Part shown: positions 38,516 through 47,116 of the stretch, piece by piece
Layout of the letters: every line of letters starts with the position of its first letter
How positions within the stretch are numbered: position 1 is the first letter of the stretch
Origin: Mycobacterium sp. IS-3022
GTDB taxonomy: Bacteria; Actinomycetota; Actinomycetes; Mycobacteriales; Mycobacteriaceae
Length of the DNA: 64,000 nucleotides
Assembly: GCF_001500065.1 (NCBI RefSeq)
Contig: NZ_LQIN01000012.1
Location: forward strand, 1 to 64,000
Reading direction: 5' to 3'
Made by a program: the position numbers and the translations under genes
Notes under the pieces: model-generated
What the model was told of the DNA's origin: nothing
Database searches by the model: none
Seen by the model: only the letters and a program-made list of their open reading frames with translations

Positions 38516-39778
38516 ATGGACATCGACGACCTGATCCTGGTGAGCATCGACGACCACGTGGTGGAACCGCCCGACATGTTCCTGCGGCACGTCCCGGCCA
38601 AGTACAAGGACGAGGCGCCGATCGTGGTCACCGACGACAAGGGCGTCGACCAGTGGATGTATCAGGGGCGGCCGCAGGGCGTCAGCGGCTTGAACGCGGT
38701 GGTCTCCTGGCCGGCCGAGGAGTGGGGTCGTGACCCAGCCGGGTTCGCCGAGATGCGTCCCGGCGTTTACGACGTCCACGAACGGGTGCGCGATATGAAC
38801 CGCAACGGCATCCTCGCCTCGATGTGCTTCCCGACGTTCACCGGCTTCTCCGCGCGGCACCTCAACATGCACCGCGAGGAAACGACATTGGTGATGGTGT
38901 CGGCCTACAACGACTGGCACATCGACGAGTGGGCGGGCTCATATCCGGACCGGTTCATCCCGATCGCGATCATGCCGACCTGGAACCCGGAGGCGATGTG
39001 CGACGAGATCCGACGCGTCGCCGCGAAGGGCTGTCGCGCGGTAACCATGCCGGAACTGCCTCACCTGGAAGGACTTCCGAGCTACCACGACGACGAGTAC
39101 TGGGGTCCGGTGTTCCGGACGCTGTCGGAGGAGAACGTGGTGATGTGCCTGCACATCGGCACCGGCTTCGGCGCGATCAGCATGGCGCCCAACGCTCCCA
39201 TCGACAACCTGATCATCCTGGCCACCCAGGTGTCGGCGATGTGCGCCCAGGATCTGCTGTGGGGTCCGGCGATGCGCAACTACCCCGACCTGAAATTCGC
39301 GTTCTCCGAAGGCGGTATCGGGTGGATCCCGTTCTACCTCGACCGCAGCGACCGGCACTACACGAACCAGAAGTGGCTGCGCCGCGACTTCGGCGACAAG
39401 CTGCCCAGCGACGTGTTCCGCGAGCACTCGCTGGCCTGCTACGTCACCGACAAGACGTCGCTGAAGCTGCGCCACGAGATCGGCATCGACATCATCGCGT
39501 GGGAGTGCGACTATCCGCACTCGGACTGCTTCTGGCCCGACGCGCCCGAGCAGGTGATGGCCGAGCTCACTGCCGCCGGCGCGGACGACACCGACATCAA
39601 CAAGATCACTTGGCAGAACTCGTGCCGGTTCTTCGACTGGGATCCGTTCAAGCTGACGCCGCGTGAGCAGGCCACCTCAGGAGCGTTGCGCGCCAAGGCA
39701 TCCGACGTCGACGTGTCCATTCGCCCGCGCAAGGAATGGGCTCGGCTCCACGAGCAGAAGCAACTCGCCAAAGCCTGA
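38516..39778 (+). CDS. amidohydrolase family (ACMSD-like) protein
   Basis: This 420-residue protein is of the amidohydrolase 2 group, TIM-barrel metal enzymes that include decarboxylases and hydrolases. Metal-site segments are LVSIDDHVVEPPDMF near the N-terminus, VVMCLHIGTGFG in the middle and IAWECDYPHSDCFWP near the C-terminus (the catalytic Asp region). Mycobacteria carry many paralogs, often in steroid, terpene or aromatic catabolic clusters; the exact reaction cannot be read from sequence. It is divergent from the AraC gene and convergent with the molybdoenzyme. Confidence 0.87.
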   Translation: MDIDDLILVSIDDHVVEPPDMFLRHVPAKYKDEAPIVVTDDKGVDQWMYQGRPQGVSGLNAVVSWPAEEWGRDPAGFAEMRPGVYDVHERVRDMNRNGILASMCFPTFTGFSARHLNMHREETTLVMVSAYNDWHIDEWAGSYPDRFIPIAIMPTWNPEAMCDEIRRVAAKGCRAVTMPELPHLEGLPSYHDDEYWGPVFRTLSEENVVMCLHIGTGFGAISMAPNAPIDNLIILATQVSAMCAQDLLWGPAMRNYPDLKFAFSEGGIGWIPFYLDRSDRHYTNQKWLRRDFGDKLPSDVFREHSLACYVTDKTSLKLRHEIGIDIIAWECDYPHSDCFWPDAPEQVMAELTAAGADDTDINKITWQNSCRFFDWDPFKLTPREQATSGALRAKASDVDVSIRPRKEWARLHEQKQLAKA

Positions 39779-39805
39779 TTGCCGGCTCGGCCGGCGTGCT
39801 GATTG

Positions 39806-42007
39806 CTACAGCGCGGTGACGCTGACCGGGATGTTGCCCTGCCGCGGCAGGCCGGTGATCCGGTCGTATTCGATGTCGGTCGGGACCAGGCGGCCGACGT
39901 TGGTGCCGCGTTCGCGGAACTCGTCGTCTTCGCTCGGTAGGCCCCCGAATGCGTGGTGCATGGCGATGACGTCGTGACGCAGGGTGTCATCGGCTTCGAT
40001 TACGGCGCAGACGCTGTCATGTGGAGAGGTGACTCGGACCGCGTCCCCTGACTGCAAGCCGAGCTCAGCGATGCTGGCAGTGTGCATGTAGGCGGGGTTG
40101 TACGGTTTGCCGCGGTGCAACGATGCGAGGTTGGTGCCGGACGAGTTCATGAAGTTCTGGTGACGCCGAGGGATCAACCGAAATGGGTACGCGGGATCGC
40201 TACGCGCAGTGACGAAGTCGTCGTCCAACATGTCCGTAAGCTCAGCCAGCATGTGCGAGTTGGCGACATCGAGTCTGGCCGTGCAGTCGGGATCGCGGGG
40301 CTCAACAACCGCGTCGACGTCGAAGATCTTTCCGTGCGGATGCCGGCGGACTTCGTCGAACGGAATCCGGGACGTCGCGCACATCTGCTCGAACAGTTCC
40401 TCTGTGCTCAGGTCGGTCTCACCGTTCATCTGCAGAACGACGGGCGGTGACTCCATGAATTTGCCGCCGCCGCCACCGAAGAAGTTCACGAACCACAATT
40501 CGAGGTCCATCCGCTTGGCCAGGCCGAGGAAGAACCGCCATTCCTCGATGAGGTCGGAACCGGGAGGCGGATCGATCAGACGTGGCGCGTATTGCGCGTA
40601 AGCGGCGGGAATTCCGGTTCCGCTGGTGTAGTACTTGATGAGTTCGCTGCCCATCGTCATCGCCGGCGTTTCCATCTGCATCATCGGAGCGATGACGTAG
40701 TCGGCGAGCCGGGAGGTCAAGGACATCTCGGTGTCGAGGGTGACGAGAAGATCGAGGCTCTCGAGCGCGCGTAGCGTCTTGCGCTGATCGGGCCACGCCG
40801 CCATCGGATTGCCGCCGATGCAGATGAGGGCTTTCACCTGCCCTTCGCCTTCGAGCAGGATCTCGTCGGCCAGTGCCGCGGTCGGCATTCCGGCAACGGT
40901 GTCGGTGAGCCCGCGTACTCGCAGCCGTTCGCCGTATCCCCAACCGTCGTACGGCGGATGCGCTTGCGCCTTCGCGGTGAAGGCAGGCATCAACGCGTTG
41001 GGGCGGGTGACCCGCTCACCCGCACGCTGCCACCGCCCGCAGATGGTGGTCAGGCAGAGGCAGAGGTACTCGAGCAGGCTGCCGTGTAGCGCGAAGTTCG
41101 CACCCGTGCCTGCGTTGACCATGCCGGGGCGGTCGCCGAATGTCGCGAAAAGTCGTGCGGTCTCGACGAATTGCTCCTGCGGAATATCTGCGCGCTCGGC
41201 GACGTAGGCAGGAGTGTAGCCCGAAACCGCTGTCGCCAACGCCTCGAAGCCGTCGACGTTCTCGGCGATGAACGGTGCGTCATACAGCCTTTCGTTGATG
41301 ATCAGGTTGATCATCCCGGCGACGATCGTGACATCCTCTCCCGGCCGAGGCTGAATGTGGACGGCGGCTCGTGCCGCGGTCTGAGACCGCCGGGGATCGA
41401 TCACGATGAGCTTCATGCCTCGGTCAACGGCGGTCTTGAGGCCCTTGGCCGGATTCTGGCCCGGGACGCCGATCGCCTTGGAGACCAGCGGATTGGTCCC
41501 TATCAGCATCCAGCTGTCCGCCTCGTGAAAATTGATGTCTCCGCCGAGCCAGTGTCCGTGGGCGGCGAGGGCAATCTGCTTGCCTGGCTGATCGATCGTG
41601 TTGGCCGTGAAGAACATCGGCGAACCGATCGCTCTGATGAACGCATTTCCCATCAAGGCAGAGGCAGGATAGGGCAGCCCGTTCGTCCCCAGATACATCG
41701 CTACCGAGCGTGGTCCGTGCGTGGCGATCAAATCCTGTAAGCGCGCGGCGATTTCATCCATCGCCTGCTCGGCGGCGACAGCGGAGTACGAGCCGTCAGG
41801 GTGGCGCTTCTGGCTGTGCAGGAGGCGCTGCGGATTGTTGTGGATGTCGGGCAGCGCCCGGCCCTTGATGCAGCTGTATCCGCCGAACATCGGGTTGTCG
41901 GGATCGCCGGTGACCTTCGTCAAACGGCCGTCGGTCACCGTAGCCAGCACTCCACAATGCGCAGAGCAAATCCGGCAGATACCCGGCTGCGTCGTCGTTT
42001 GCACCAC
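39806..42007 (-). CDS. molybdopterin oxidoreductase (DMSO reductase superfamily)
   Basis: The 733-residue enzyme has an N-terminal 4Fe-4S site (GICRICSAHCGVLATV and, later, GGYSCIKGRALPD), Mo-bis-MGD binding regions (WMLIGTNPLVSKA, LIVIDPRRSQTAARA, ICIGGNPMAAWPD) and a C-terminal MGD-binding beta barrel (FRLIPRRHQNFMNSSGTN). No Tat signal is present, so it is cytoplasmic. Near the usual Mo-ligand position (TANTIDQPGKQIA) I see neither Cys, SeCys nor an obvious Ser. It starts with GTG. Substrate is unknown; it may supply an oxidation step to the nearby catabolic genes. Confidence 0.88.
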   Translation of the reverse strand: MVQTTTQPGICRICSAHCGVLATVTDGRLTKVTGDPDNPMFGGYSCIKGRALPDIHNNPQRLLHSQKRHPDGSYSAVAAEQAMDEIAARLQDLIATHGPRSVAMYLGTNGLPYPASALMGNAFIRAIGSPMFFTANTIDQPGKQIALAAHGHWLGGDINFHEADSWMLIGTNPLVSKAIGVPGQNPAKGLKTAVDRGMKLIVIDPRRSQTAARAAVHIQPRPGEDVTIVAGMINLIINERLYDAPFIAENVDGFEALATAVSGYTPAYVAERADIPQEQFVETARLFATFGDRPGMVNAGTGANFALHGSLLEYLCLCLTTICGRWQRAGERVTRPNALMPAFTAKAQAHPPYDGWGYGERLRVRGLTDTVAGMPTAALADEILLEGEGQVKALICIGGNPMAAWPDQRKTLRALESLDLLVTLDTEMSLTSRLADYVIAPMMQMETPAMTMGSELIKYYTSGTGIPAAYAQYAPRLIDPPPGSDLIEEWRFFLGLAKRMDLELWFVNFFGGGGGKFMESPPVVLQMNGETDLSTEELFEQMCATSRIPFDEVRRHPHGKIFDVDAVVEPRDPDCTARLDVANSHMLAELTDMLDDDFVTARSDPAYPFRLIPRRHQNFMNSSGTNLASLHRGKPYNPAYMHTASIAELGLQSGDAVRVTSPHDSVCAVIEADDTLRHDVIAMHHAFGGLPSEDDEFRERGTNVGRLVPTDIEYDRITGLPRQGNIPVSVTAL

Positions 42008-42017
42008 GTGCCGGATG

Positions 42018-42033
42018 CTAAGCGACCGCTCAG
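42018..42033 (-). promoter_or_regulatory. candidate operator upstream of the molybdoenzyme gene
   Basis: CTAAGCG, AC, CGCTCAG is a near-perfect 7+2+7 palindrome (one mismatch), ending 11 bases before the GTG start at 42007. The core AGCGACCGCT is perfect. Its regulator is not known; it differs from the TGACT-N2-AGTCA motif of the neighbouring genes. Confidence 0.5.
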
Positions 42034-42096
42034 CGCTTCGCAGGCGATTGGATCAACCGTCAGAAGGTGCAGCCTGTGGTCGACTGGGCAATCCGC

Positions 42097-43170
42097 TCAC
42101 CACATCAAACCGCGGATGAGCTCGGCCGCAGGGATCTCCTCCGCCGAGATCAACCCCGACGGGGCGCGGCACACCCAGTCGATCGTGTTGACGACACGGG
42201 CGGCGGTGGACAGGCACCCCGCTTCGGTGACGTCGAGCACCGGATGCGACAACAGCGTGCTCATCTCGACGCGCGGCTCGCCCTCGACGATCACCTTGTG
42301 CACACCGGAGTGGCCGTCGGGCGGATACTCCCAGTCCGGCGCCGCCGCGGGGGTGAGCCGGGTGGTGTGCTCCACGGTGATGATGACGTCGCCGCCGCGC
42401 ACCCCTTCGGCGGCGAATCGCACGCCGGCCAACTGTCCGGGCTCGACGGTCATCATCTTGCATTCGATGCGCTGGTCGGTGTACCACGGCTCATAACGCT
42501 GGCGGACCTCATCGAGCCCGGAGCCGAGATGATCGGCGAGGTTGCGCACCAGTCCACCGAACATCGCCGTGATGACGCCGGGCTGAAACGCCATCGGCAG
42601 CTCGTCGTCGGGAGTAGTGCCGAAACCCATTGCTGTACCGGTGTATTCGTAGTCATCATAGTTGCCGTAATCGAAGACCTCCTGCACGGTGATCGACTCG
42701 GCACGGCTGACCAGGCTCAGCGCGGCGAACACCGCGGTGTCTCCCGAGTAGCCGGGGTCGATGCCGTTGACATAGAGCGACGAGTTGCCTTCGGCACAGG
42801 CCTCTTCCAGGGGGACGCGCAGCCAGTCGTCGGCCTGCTTGGGTGTCACCAACCACACCATCGACGTGCCGACGACATTGACCCCTGCGGCGAGAAACTT
42901 CGACATCTGCGCGATGGCTTCCATCGGCCGCGTCTCACCCAGCGCGGTGTAGACGACGCAGTCCGGCTTCAACGCGATGAGCGCGTCGATGTCATCAGTG
43001 GCGACGACACCGGTGGGCTCACTCAGCCCGCACAGTTCGGCTGCATCCCTGCCGATCTTGTCCGGATTGGCGGCATGCACGCCGACGAGTTCCAGATCGG
43101 GCCGCCCGATGAGCGTGCGGAGCGAGTGTTGGCCGACGTTGCCGGTGGAAAACTGGACTACTCTGCGCAT
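42097..43170 (-). CDS. DapB-fold NAD(P)H-dependent dehydrogenase (first copy)
   Basis: The 357-residue protein is of the dihydrodipicolinate reductase/2,4-diaminopentanoate dehydrogenase-like family. It starts with a Rossmann motif MRRVVQFSTGNVGQHSLRTL and has FLAAGVNVVGTSMVWL and NGIDPGYSGDTAVFAAL as family blocks. It probably oxidises an amine, alcohol or aldehyde of a catabolic intermediate. Two homologs lie at 50442 and 51502. It is 17 bases downstream of the SDR gene in the same operon. Confidence 0.85.
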   Translation of the reverse strand: MRRVVQFSTGNVGQHSLRTLIGRPDLELVGVHAANPDKIGRDAAELCGLSEPTGVVATDDIDALIALKPDCVVYTALGETRPMEAIAQMSKFLAAGVNVVGTSMVWLVTPKQADDWLRVPLEEACAEGNSSLYVNGIDPGYSGDTAVFAALSLVSRAESITVQEVFDYGNYDDYEYTGTAMGFGTTPDDELPMAFQPGVITAMFGGLVRNLADHLGSGLDEVRQRYEPWYTDQRIECKMMTVEPGQLAGVRFAAEGVRGGDVIITVEHTTRLTPAAAPDWEYPPDGHSGVHKVIVEGEPRVEMSTLLSHPVLDVTEAGCLSTAARVVNTIDWVCRAPSGLISAEEIPAAELIRGLMW

Positions 43171-43187
43171 TTCGGGTCCGTTCTCGA

Positions 43188-43976
43188 TCAGTAGTCGGGG
43201 ATCGGCAGCGGTGAGTTGTTCGAATCGATGCCGCCGTCGACGTGAAAGATCGCGTTGGTCGCGTAGCAGTCGCGGGTCGCCAGGTAGACGCAGAGCCGCC
43301 CGAGATCCTCGACGCTGCCGAGGCGGTGCAGCGGGGTCGCTTCCAACATCTTCTCCAGTGAGCCGGGCATCATGTCCAGACTGCCTTGCAGACCGTCGGT
43401 GGCGAAAGAGCCGAGCGCGATCGCATTGACCCGGACCTTCGGCGCGAGTTCCTGCGCCATGGCGCGCGTGAGCGCCTCCAACGCGCCCTTGGCGGTGCAG
43501 TAGGCGGTCAAGGCGCGGATACCGAAACGCGCGGAGCCGGAGGAGATGTTGACGATCGAACCGTGGCCCGCTTCGAGCATGTGAGGCGCGGCGAGTTGGC
43601 TCATGATGAACGCCGAGGTGACGCACCAGTCGAAGGTGAGCCGGAAGTCGTCGTCGGTGATGTCGAGGAAACGGGCGTAGGTCGAGCCACCGACGTTGTT
43701 CACCAGCATGTCGATTCTGCCGAAGCGCTCGATCGTGGTGCTGACGACGCGCTCTCCGTCGGGCCGGCTCATCGCGTCGGCAACAAGCGCCAGGCCCTTG
43801 CCGCCGGCGTCTTCGATTCCTTTGATCGTTGCCACGATGTCGGATTCGGTTCGCGCGGTGCCGACTACGGTGGCACCCGCCTCCGCGAGGACCCTCGCGA
43901 TCCCCTGGCCGACACCTTTGCCCGCGCCGGTGACGATCGCCACCTGACCGTCGAGGTTGAACTGTTCCAACGCCAT
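43188..43976 (-). CDS. short-chain dehydrogenase/reductase
   Basis: The 262-residue SDR has the cofactor motif VAIVTGAGKGVGQGIARVL, the NNVGG strand, and the catalytic Ser and Tyr-x3-Lys (NISSGSARFG, ALTAYCTAKGALE). It should oxidise or reduce a hydroxyl/carbonyl group using NAD(P). The ATG at 43976 follows AGGAGG by seven bases and is preferred to the upstream GTG. It is divergent from the TetR gene, and a perfect 16-bp palindrome lies between them. Confidence 0.92.
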   Translation of the reverse strand: MALEQFNLDGQVAIVTGAGKGVGQGIARVLAEAGATVVGTARTESDIVATIKGIEDAGGKGLALVADAMSRPDGERVVSTTIERFGRIDMLVNNVGGSTYARFLDITDDDFRLTFDWCVTSAFIMSQLAAPHMLEAGHGSIVNISSGSARFGIRALTAYCTAKGALEALTRAMAQELAPKVRVNAIALGSFATDGLQGSLDMMPGSLEKMLEATPLHRLGSVEDLGRLCVYLATRDCYATNAIFHVDGGIDSNNSPLPIPDY

Positions 43977-43992
43977 CGGCACCCCTCCTGAA

Positions 43993-44008
43993 ATTGACTG
44001 CAGTCAAT
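43993..44008. promoter_or_regulatory. TGACT-N2-AGTCA operator, site 1 (sdr/tetR)
   Basis: ATTGACTGCAGTCAAT is a perfect 16-bp palindrome in the gap between the SDR (start 43976) and TetR (start 44050) genes. Related sites occur at 44653-44664 and 45416-45427. It is the probable binding site of the TetR encoded next to it. Confidence 0.8.
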
Positions 44009-44049
44009 CACACATGTCAATACCTTGCCAGTGTTGCTATCGTCAGTTC

Positions 44050-44649
44050 ATGGCGGTGGTGGACAAACCCTCGGCACGCGAGGCCAAGCGCCTGCAGACA
44101 CGCGAGCGGCTGATGGGCGCGGCGATTGCCGAGTTCAAGCGGTCGGGCATCGCGGCGGCCGACGTCGGCGCCATCGTGGCCGCAGCGGGGGTTGCCCACG
44201 GCACCTTCTTCTTTCACTTCCCGACCAAGGAACACGTGCTGCTCGAGCTGGAGCGCCGCGAGGAGGAGCGCATCGCCAAACAGCTGGGTCGCTACGTCGA
44301 TGCGACACGTGATCTCGAAGCCATTCTGGGCGAGGCCGTGCGCCTCGTCCTCGGCCTGGAGCGCCGCCTTGGTTCGCTGTTGTTCAGGGACTTCCTCGCA
44401 TTGCACTTCTCGCAGACCCGACCTGTCGATGAGAGCACCGAGCATCCGGTCATCGTCCGGGTCGCTGACGAGATCGGGCGTGCGCAGCAGCGCGGCGAGG
44501 TCGCCGCGGACGTCAATCCGATGAACAGCGCAGTGTTTTTCCTGCTCGGCCTCTATGCCTTGTTGACGACCACACACAACTGGCCGACGCAGGGAACGAT
44601 GCTCGAGGACTACGTCGCGAGGACCCTTCGCGGTATCGAGGCGCGCTAA
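44050..44649 (+). CDS. TetR family regulator of the island
   Basis: The 199-residue regulator has a TetR helix-turn-helix (AAADVGAIVAAAGVAHGTFF followed by FHFPTKEHVLLE) and a C-terminal ligand domain. A TATCGT -10 box at 44038-44043 lies six bases before the ATG, so its mRNA is probably leaderless. It separates the SDR operon from the membrane-protein/MoxR/P450 gene run, and the TGACT-N2-AGTCA palindromes around it point to control of both. The ligand is unknown; a hydrophobic substrate or its CoA ester is likely. Confidence 0.9.
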   Translation: MAVVDKPSAREAKRLQTRERLMGAAIAEFKRSGIAAADVGAIVAAAGVAHGTFFFHFPTKEHVLLELERREEERIAKQLGRYVDATRDLEAILGEAVRLVLGLERRLGSLLFRDFLALHFSQTRPVDESTEHPVIVRVADEIGRAQQRGEVAADVNPMNSAVFFLLGLYALLTTTHNWPTQGTMLEDYVARTLRGIEAR

Positions 44650-44650
44650 C

Positions 44651-44666
44651 TCATTGACTGAGGTCA
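44651..44666 (+). promoter_or_regulatory. TGACT-N2-AGTCA operator, site 2 (membrane protein gene)
   Basis: ATTGACTGAGGTCAGT contains TGACTGAGGTCA at 44653-44664, one mismatch from the palindrome of site 1. It lies between the tetR stop and the membrane protein start at 44710. Confidence 0.7.
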
Positions 44667-44709
44667 GTCTTCCTGCAATGCTCAAGGAGCTGATTCCCAG
44701 GAGGATGCC

Positions 44710-45405
44710 TTGACTCTGCGGACAATTCCCGCCACCGGCAGCGGTCTGGACGAGCACATGGAGCGCTCGCGGCTGGCGCAGCGCCAGGCCGACAAGTGGC
44801 TCATCTGTGGCAGCCTCCTCATCGGAACCGCGGCGCTCGGCGTCTTCGGCCTTCCACTCTTCCTGCGAGGCGTTTGGCTGCTGCGCAAAGCTCAGCGCGA
44901 AGGGCTGTCGGTGCGCCCGATGATCGTCACGCTCATCGGCTATCTGGTCATCATCGACGCCGCGATCAACACCGTGGGTTGGGCACTCGACCTCGTGGCC
45001 AACCACACCATTCTGGCGCGAATCCTGTTGAACGGCTGGGGAGCGATGTTCGACGCCGGCTACTTCTGGCACTACAACGAGCTGTGGCTGGGCGGCGCTT
45101 CCGGCCCGGGGGAGAAGGCGATGGAGGTCGGCATGATCCTCACCGTCTTCACGATGCGGATCGCCGCCGGGATCGGCTTCCTGCAGATGAAAAGGTGGGG
45201 CCATCAGTGGATGATCGTCACTTGCTGGATGGGGGTGCTCATCTGGTGTCTGTATGTGTTCAACATGACGATGTACGCCGACGTGCGCTATGCGGGCACG
45301 ATATTCCCCGTCGTCGGTTGGTGGCTGTACGACATCTTCTACATCACGCCGTTCCTGGCGATTCCCTACCTGCACTCGGTGAACCGCGAGATCTTCTCTG
45401 ATTGA
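44710..45405 (+). CDS. six-helix membrane protein, copy 1 of a duplicated pair
   Basis: This 231-residue protein starts with TTG five bases after AGGAGG (44699-44704). Six membrane helices are predicted at about residues 30-57, 70-95, 104-127, 136-159, 166-190 and 197-222. It is closely similar to the protein at 48047-48769, with identical segments such as GWGAMFDAGYFWHYNE, GFLQMKRWGHQWMI and NREIFSD. His, Asp, Asn and Glu residues inside or beside helices (VANHT, DAGYFWHYNE, RWGHQW) could bind a metal or a quinone/heme. I do not recognise the family. With the neighbours it looks like a subunit of a membrane enzyme complex. Confidence 0.88.
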   Translation: MTLRTIPATGSGLDEHMERSRLAQRQADKWLICGSLLIGTAALGVFGLPLFLRGVWLLRKAQREGLSVRPMIVTLIGYLVIIDAAINTVGWALDLVANHTILARILLNGWGAMFDAGYFWHYNELWLGGASGPGEKAMEVGMILTVFTMRIAAGIGFLQMKRWGHQWMIVTCWMGVLIWCLYVFNMTMYADVRYAGTIFPVVGWWLYDIFYITPFLAIPYLHSVNREIFSD

Positions 45406-45427
45406 CTACACTCAGTGACTTAAGTCA
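45403..45427 (+). promoter_or_regulatory. tandem TGACT-N2-AGTCA operators, site 3
   Basis: TGACTTAAGTCA at 45416-45427 is a perfect palindrome. It is preceded one base earlier by the weaker TGACTACACTCA at 45403-45414, which overlaps the stop codon of the membrane protein gene. Both are upstream of the 34-residue gene at 45467, so a second promoter of the run probably starts here. Confidence 0.72.
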
Positions 45428-45466
45428 GTATTCACGGGATAACGCGCCCATAAGGAGGCCGCACTG

Positions 45467-45571
45467 GTGGACTGGATCTGGGAGATACTTCGTTACGTCG
45501 CCGCCTGGGGCGGTACCGGCCTGATCATCTGGTTCTGGTACTGGATGTTCTCCAACATCGGAACCTTTTGA
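45467..45571 (+). CDS. 34-residue Trp-rich membrane peptide
   Basis: A small gene with an AAGGAGG eight bases before its GTG start encodes a 34-residue peptide with one membrane helix very rich in Trp (GGTGLIIWFWYWMFSNIGTF). The strong ribosome-binding site, the position in a tight gene run and a counterpart at 47922 support a real gene. Such peptides often stabilise multi-subunit membrane enzymes. No family is recognised. Confidence 0.7.
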   Translation: MDWIWEILRYVAAWGGTGLIIWFWYWMFSNIGTF

Positions 45572-45586
45572 GCTGCCGGAGAATCG

Positions 45587-47116
45587 ATGGCTGAACTTTC
45601 CGATGCGCACGCGATGGCGGTGGAGCGCAGTTGCGCGGTGACCGCCGTTGCCTTGAGCGGCCAACGGCGCGAGGGCGTTCGCCTCGTGACGGGTGAACAC
45701 CGCGCATTCAGCTTGAGCGTGGCATTGGACTTCGTACATGTGCCATATCCGATCGGCAGTGACTGGACCCGTAGAACGCTGACATGCGGTGTCGCACTGC
45801 AATGCTCACCGTCAAAGGACCGGCTTGTCGAATACCGGCTCAACGAACTGTCGGCACGTGAACTGCGCGCGGTGACGGTCGTCGAGGCACGCGTCGCCCT
45901 GGGCTGGGTTTACGAACGCTGGCCCGGCCTGGTGCCGGAGATCCAGCGAGTGCTCGGTGATATCGACGTGCTCGACGGCGACCTCGACGCGATGGCGATG
46001 CTCAACCACGCGATCGGTTTGGCGCGCACCGGACAGCCGTTGAATGTCCATCCGCTATTGGGGCGTCTTCCGCTGGCATACACGGCTCCGCAAGGCATCT
46101 CGGACAAGCTGCGGCGCACACTCGGCAGGATGCCGTGGACCACATCGCAGAAGCGGCTGCCGCGGCCCTATTCCATCCCCCTCGGAGGGGACGGCGGCAT
46201 CCGCAACCCCAATCTGCCTCCGCCGAGCCGGCCGCAGGACAACGATCTCGACATCACTCCCGACCACCGGCCGGGCATCCCCTATCCCGAGTGGAACGCG
46301 TGGACCGAGAGTTTCATGCGCGACCACGTCGCGGTCCTCGAGAAGGTCCACGCATCGCGCACCCGGGAGCCGGAATCGGCGTCGGCCGAGCTGCGGAAGT
46401 GGTTCGAGGAACACACGCACCGCACGATGAAGAACCGGCTGGAGGACGGCTCCGATCTGGACGTCGCCCAGTACGTCGAGCATTACATCGACCTGACGAC
46501 CGGCGAGGCGATCGAGCCGCGGATCTTCCGCGAGCTGCTGCCGAGCAACCGGGACGTGACCACCGCCCTGCTGCTGGACGGCAGCTCGTCGTTGGGTGTC
46601 CACGGCGGCCGGATATTCAAGCTCGAATTGGCCTGCGCAGACGCGCTATCGCGTGCGATGACACTCGCTCGCGAGCGCCATGGCATCTTCGTGTTCACCG
46701 GCAACACGCGGCACCGCGTCGAGGTCAACTGCCTCAAGGACTTCGAGGACCGAAGGTTCGTGCCGCCCGGCCGTCTCGGGCTGTCCACGGGCGGATACAC
46801 CCGGCTCGGTGCGCCGTTGCGCCACCTGACCTCCCGGCTGCTGGCGCAACCCTCCGAGCGTCGCCTGCTCATCGTCATCGGCGACGGATTGATCTCCGAC
46901 GAGGGGTATGAGGGCCGCTACGCCTGGGCCGACGCCGCGCATGCGGTGGAGGAAGCCAACGAGGCAGGCGTGAGCATCTATTACGTCGGAGTCGGGCCGA
47001 CCCGCGTGGACCCTCTGCCGGAGGTCTTCGGACCTCGCCGCTCACAACGAATCCGACGAGTCGAGGAGCTTCCGCGAGTGCTTGCCCACGTCCATCGCGA
47101 GTTGGTGGCCGCATGA
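45587..47116 (+). CDS. NorD/CoxE-like VWA domain protein
   Basis: The 509-residue protein has a C-terminal von Willebrand A domain with the MIDAS motif DGSSS at residues 331-335 (ALLLDGSSSLGVHGG) and a GGYTRLGAPLRH segment, as in NorD, CoxE and CbbO. The N-terminal half is helical and specific to this type. VWA proteins of this class work with a MoxR ATPase to insert metals or remodel a target enzyme. The partner ATPase overlaps its stop by four bases. It is probably cytoplasmic and peripheral to the membrane complex encoded around it. Confidence 0.88.
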   Translation: MAELSDAHAMAVERSCAVTAVALSGQRREGVRLVTGEHRAFSLSVALDFVHVPYPIGSDWTRRTLTCGVALQCSPSKDRLVEYRLNELSARELRAVTVVEARVALGWVYERWPGLVPEIQRVLGDIDVLDGDLDAMAMLNHAIGLARTGQPLNVHPLLGRLPLAYTAPQGISDKLRRTLGRMPWTTSQKRLPRPYSIPLGGDGGIRNPNLPPPSRPQDNDLDITPDHRPGIPYPEWNAWTESFMRDHVAVLEKVHASRTREPESASAELRKWFEEHTHRTMKNRLEDGSDLDVAQYVEHYIDLTTGEAIEPRIFRELLPSNRDVTTALLLDGSSSLGVHGGRIFKLELACADALSRAMTLARERHGIFVFTGNTRHRVEVNCLKDFEDRRFVPPGRLGLSTGGYTRLGAPLRHLTSRLLAQPSERRLLIVIGDGLISDEGYEGRYAWADAAHAVEEANEAGVSIYYVGVGPTRVDPLPEVFGPRRSQRIRRVEELPRVLAHVHRELVAA

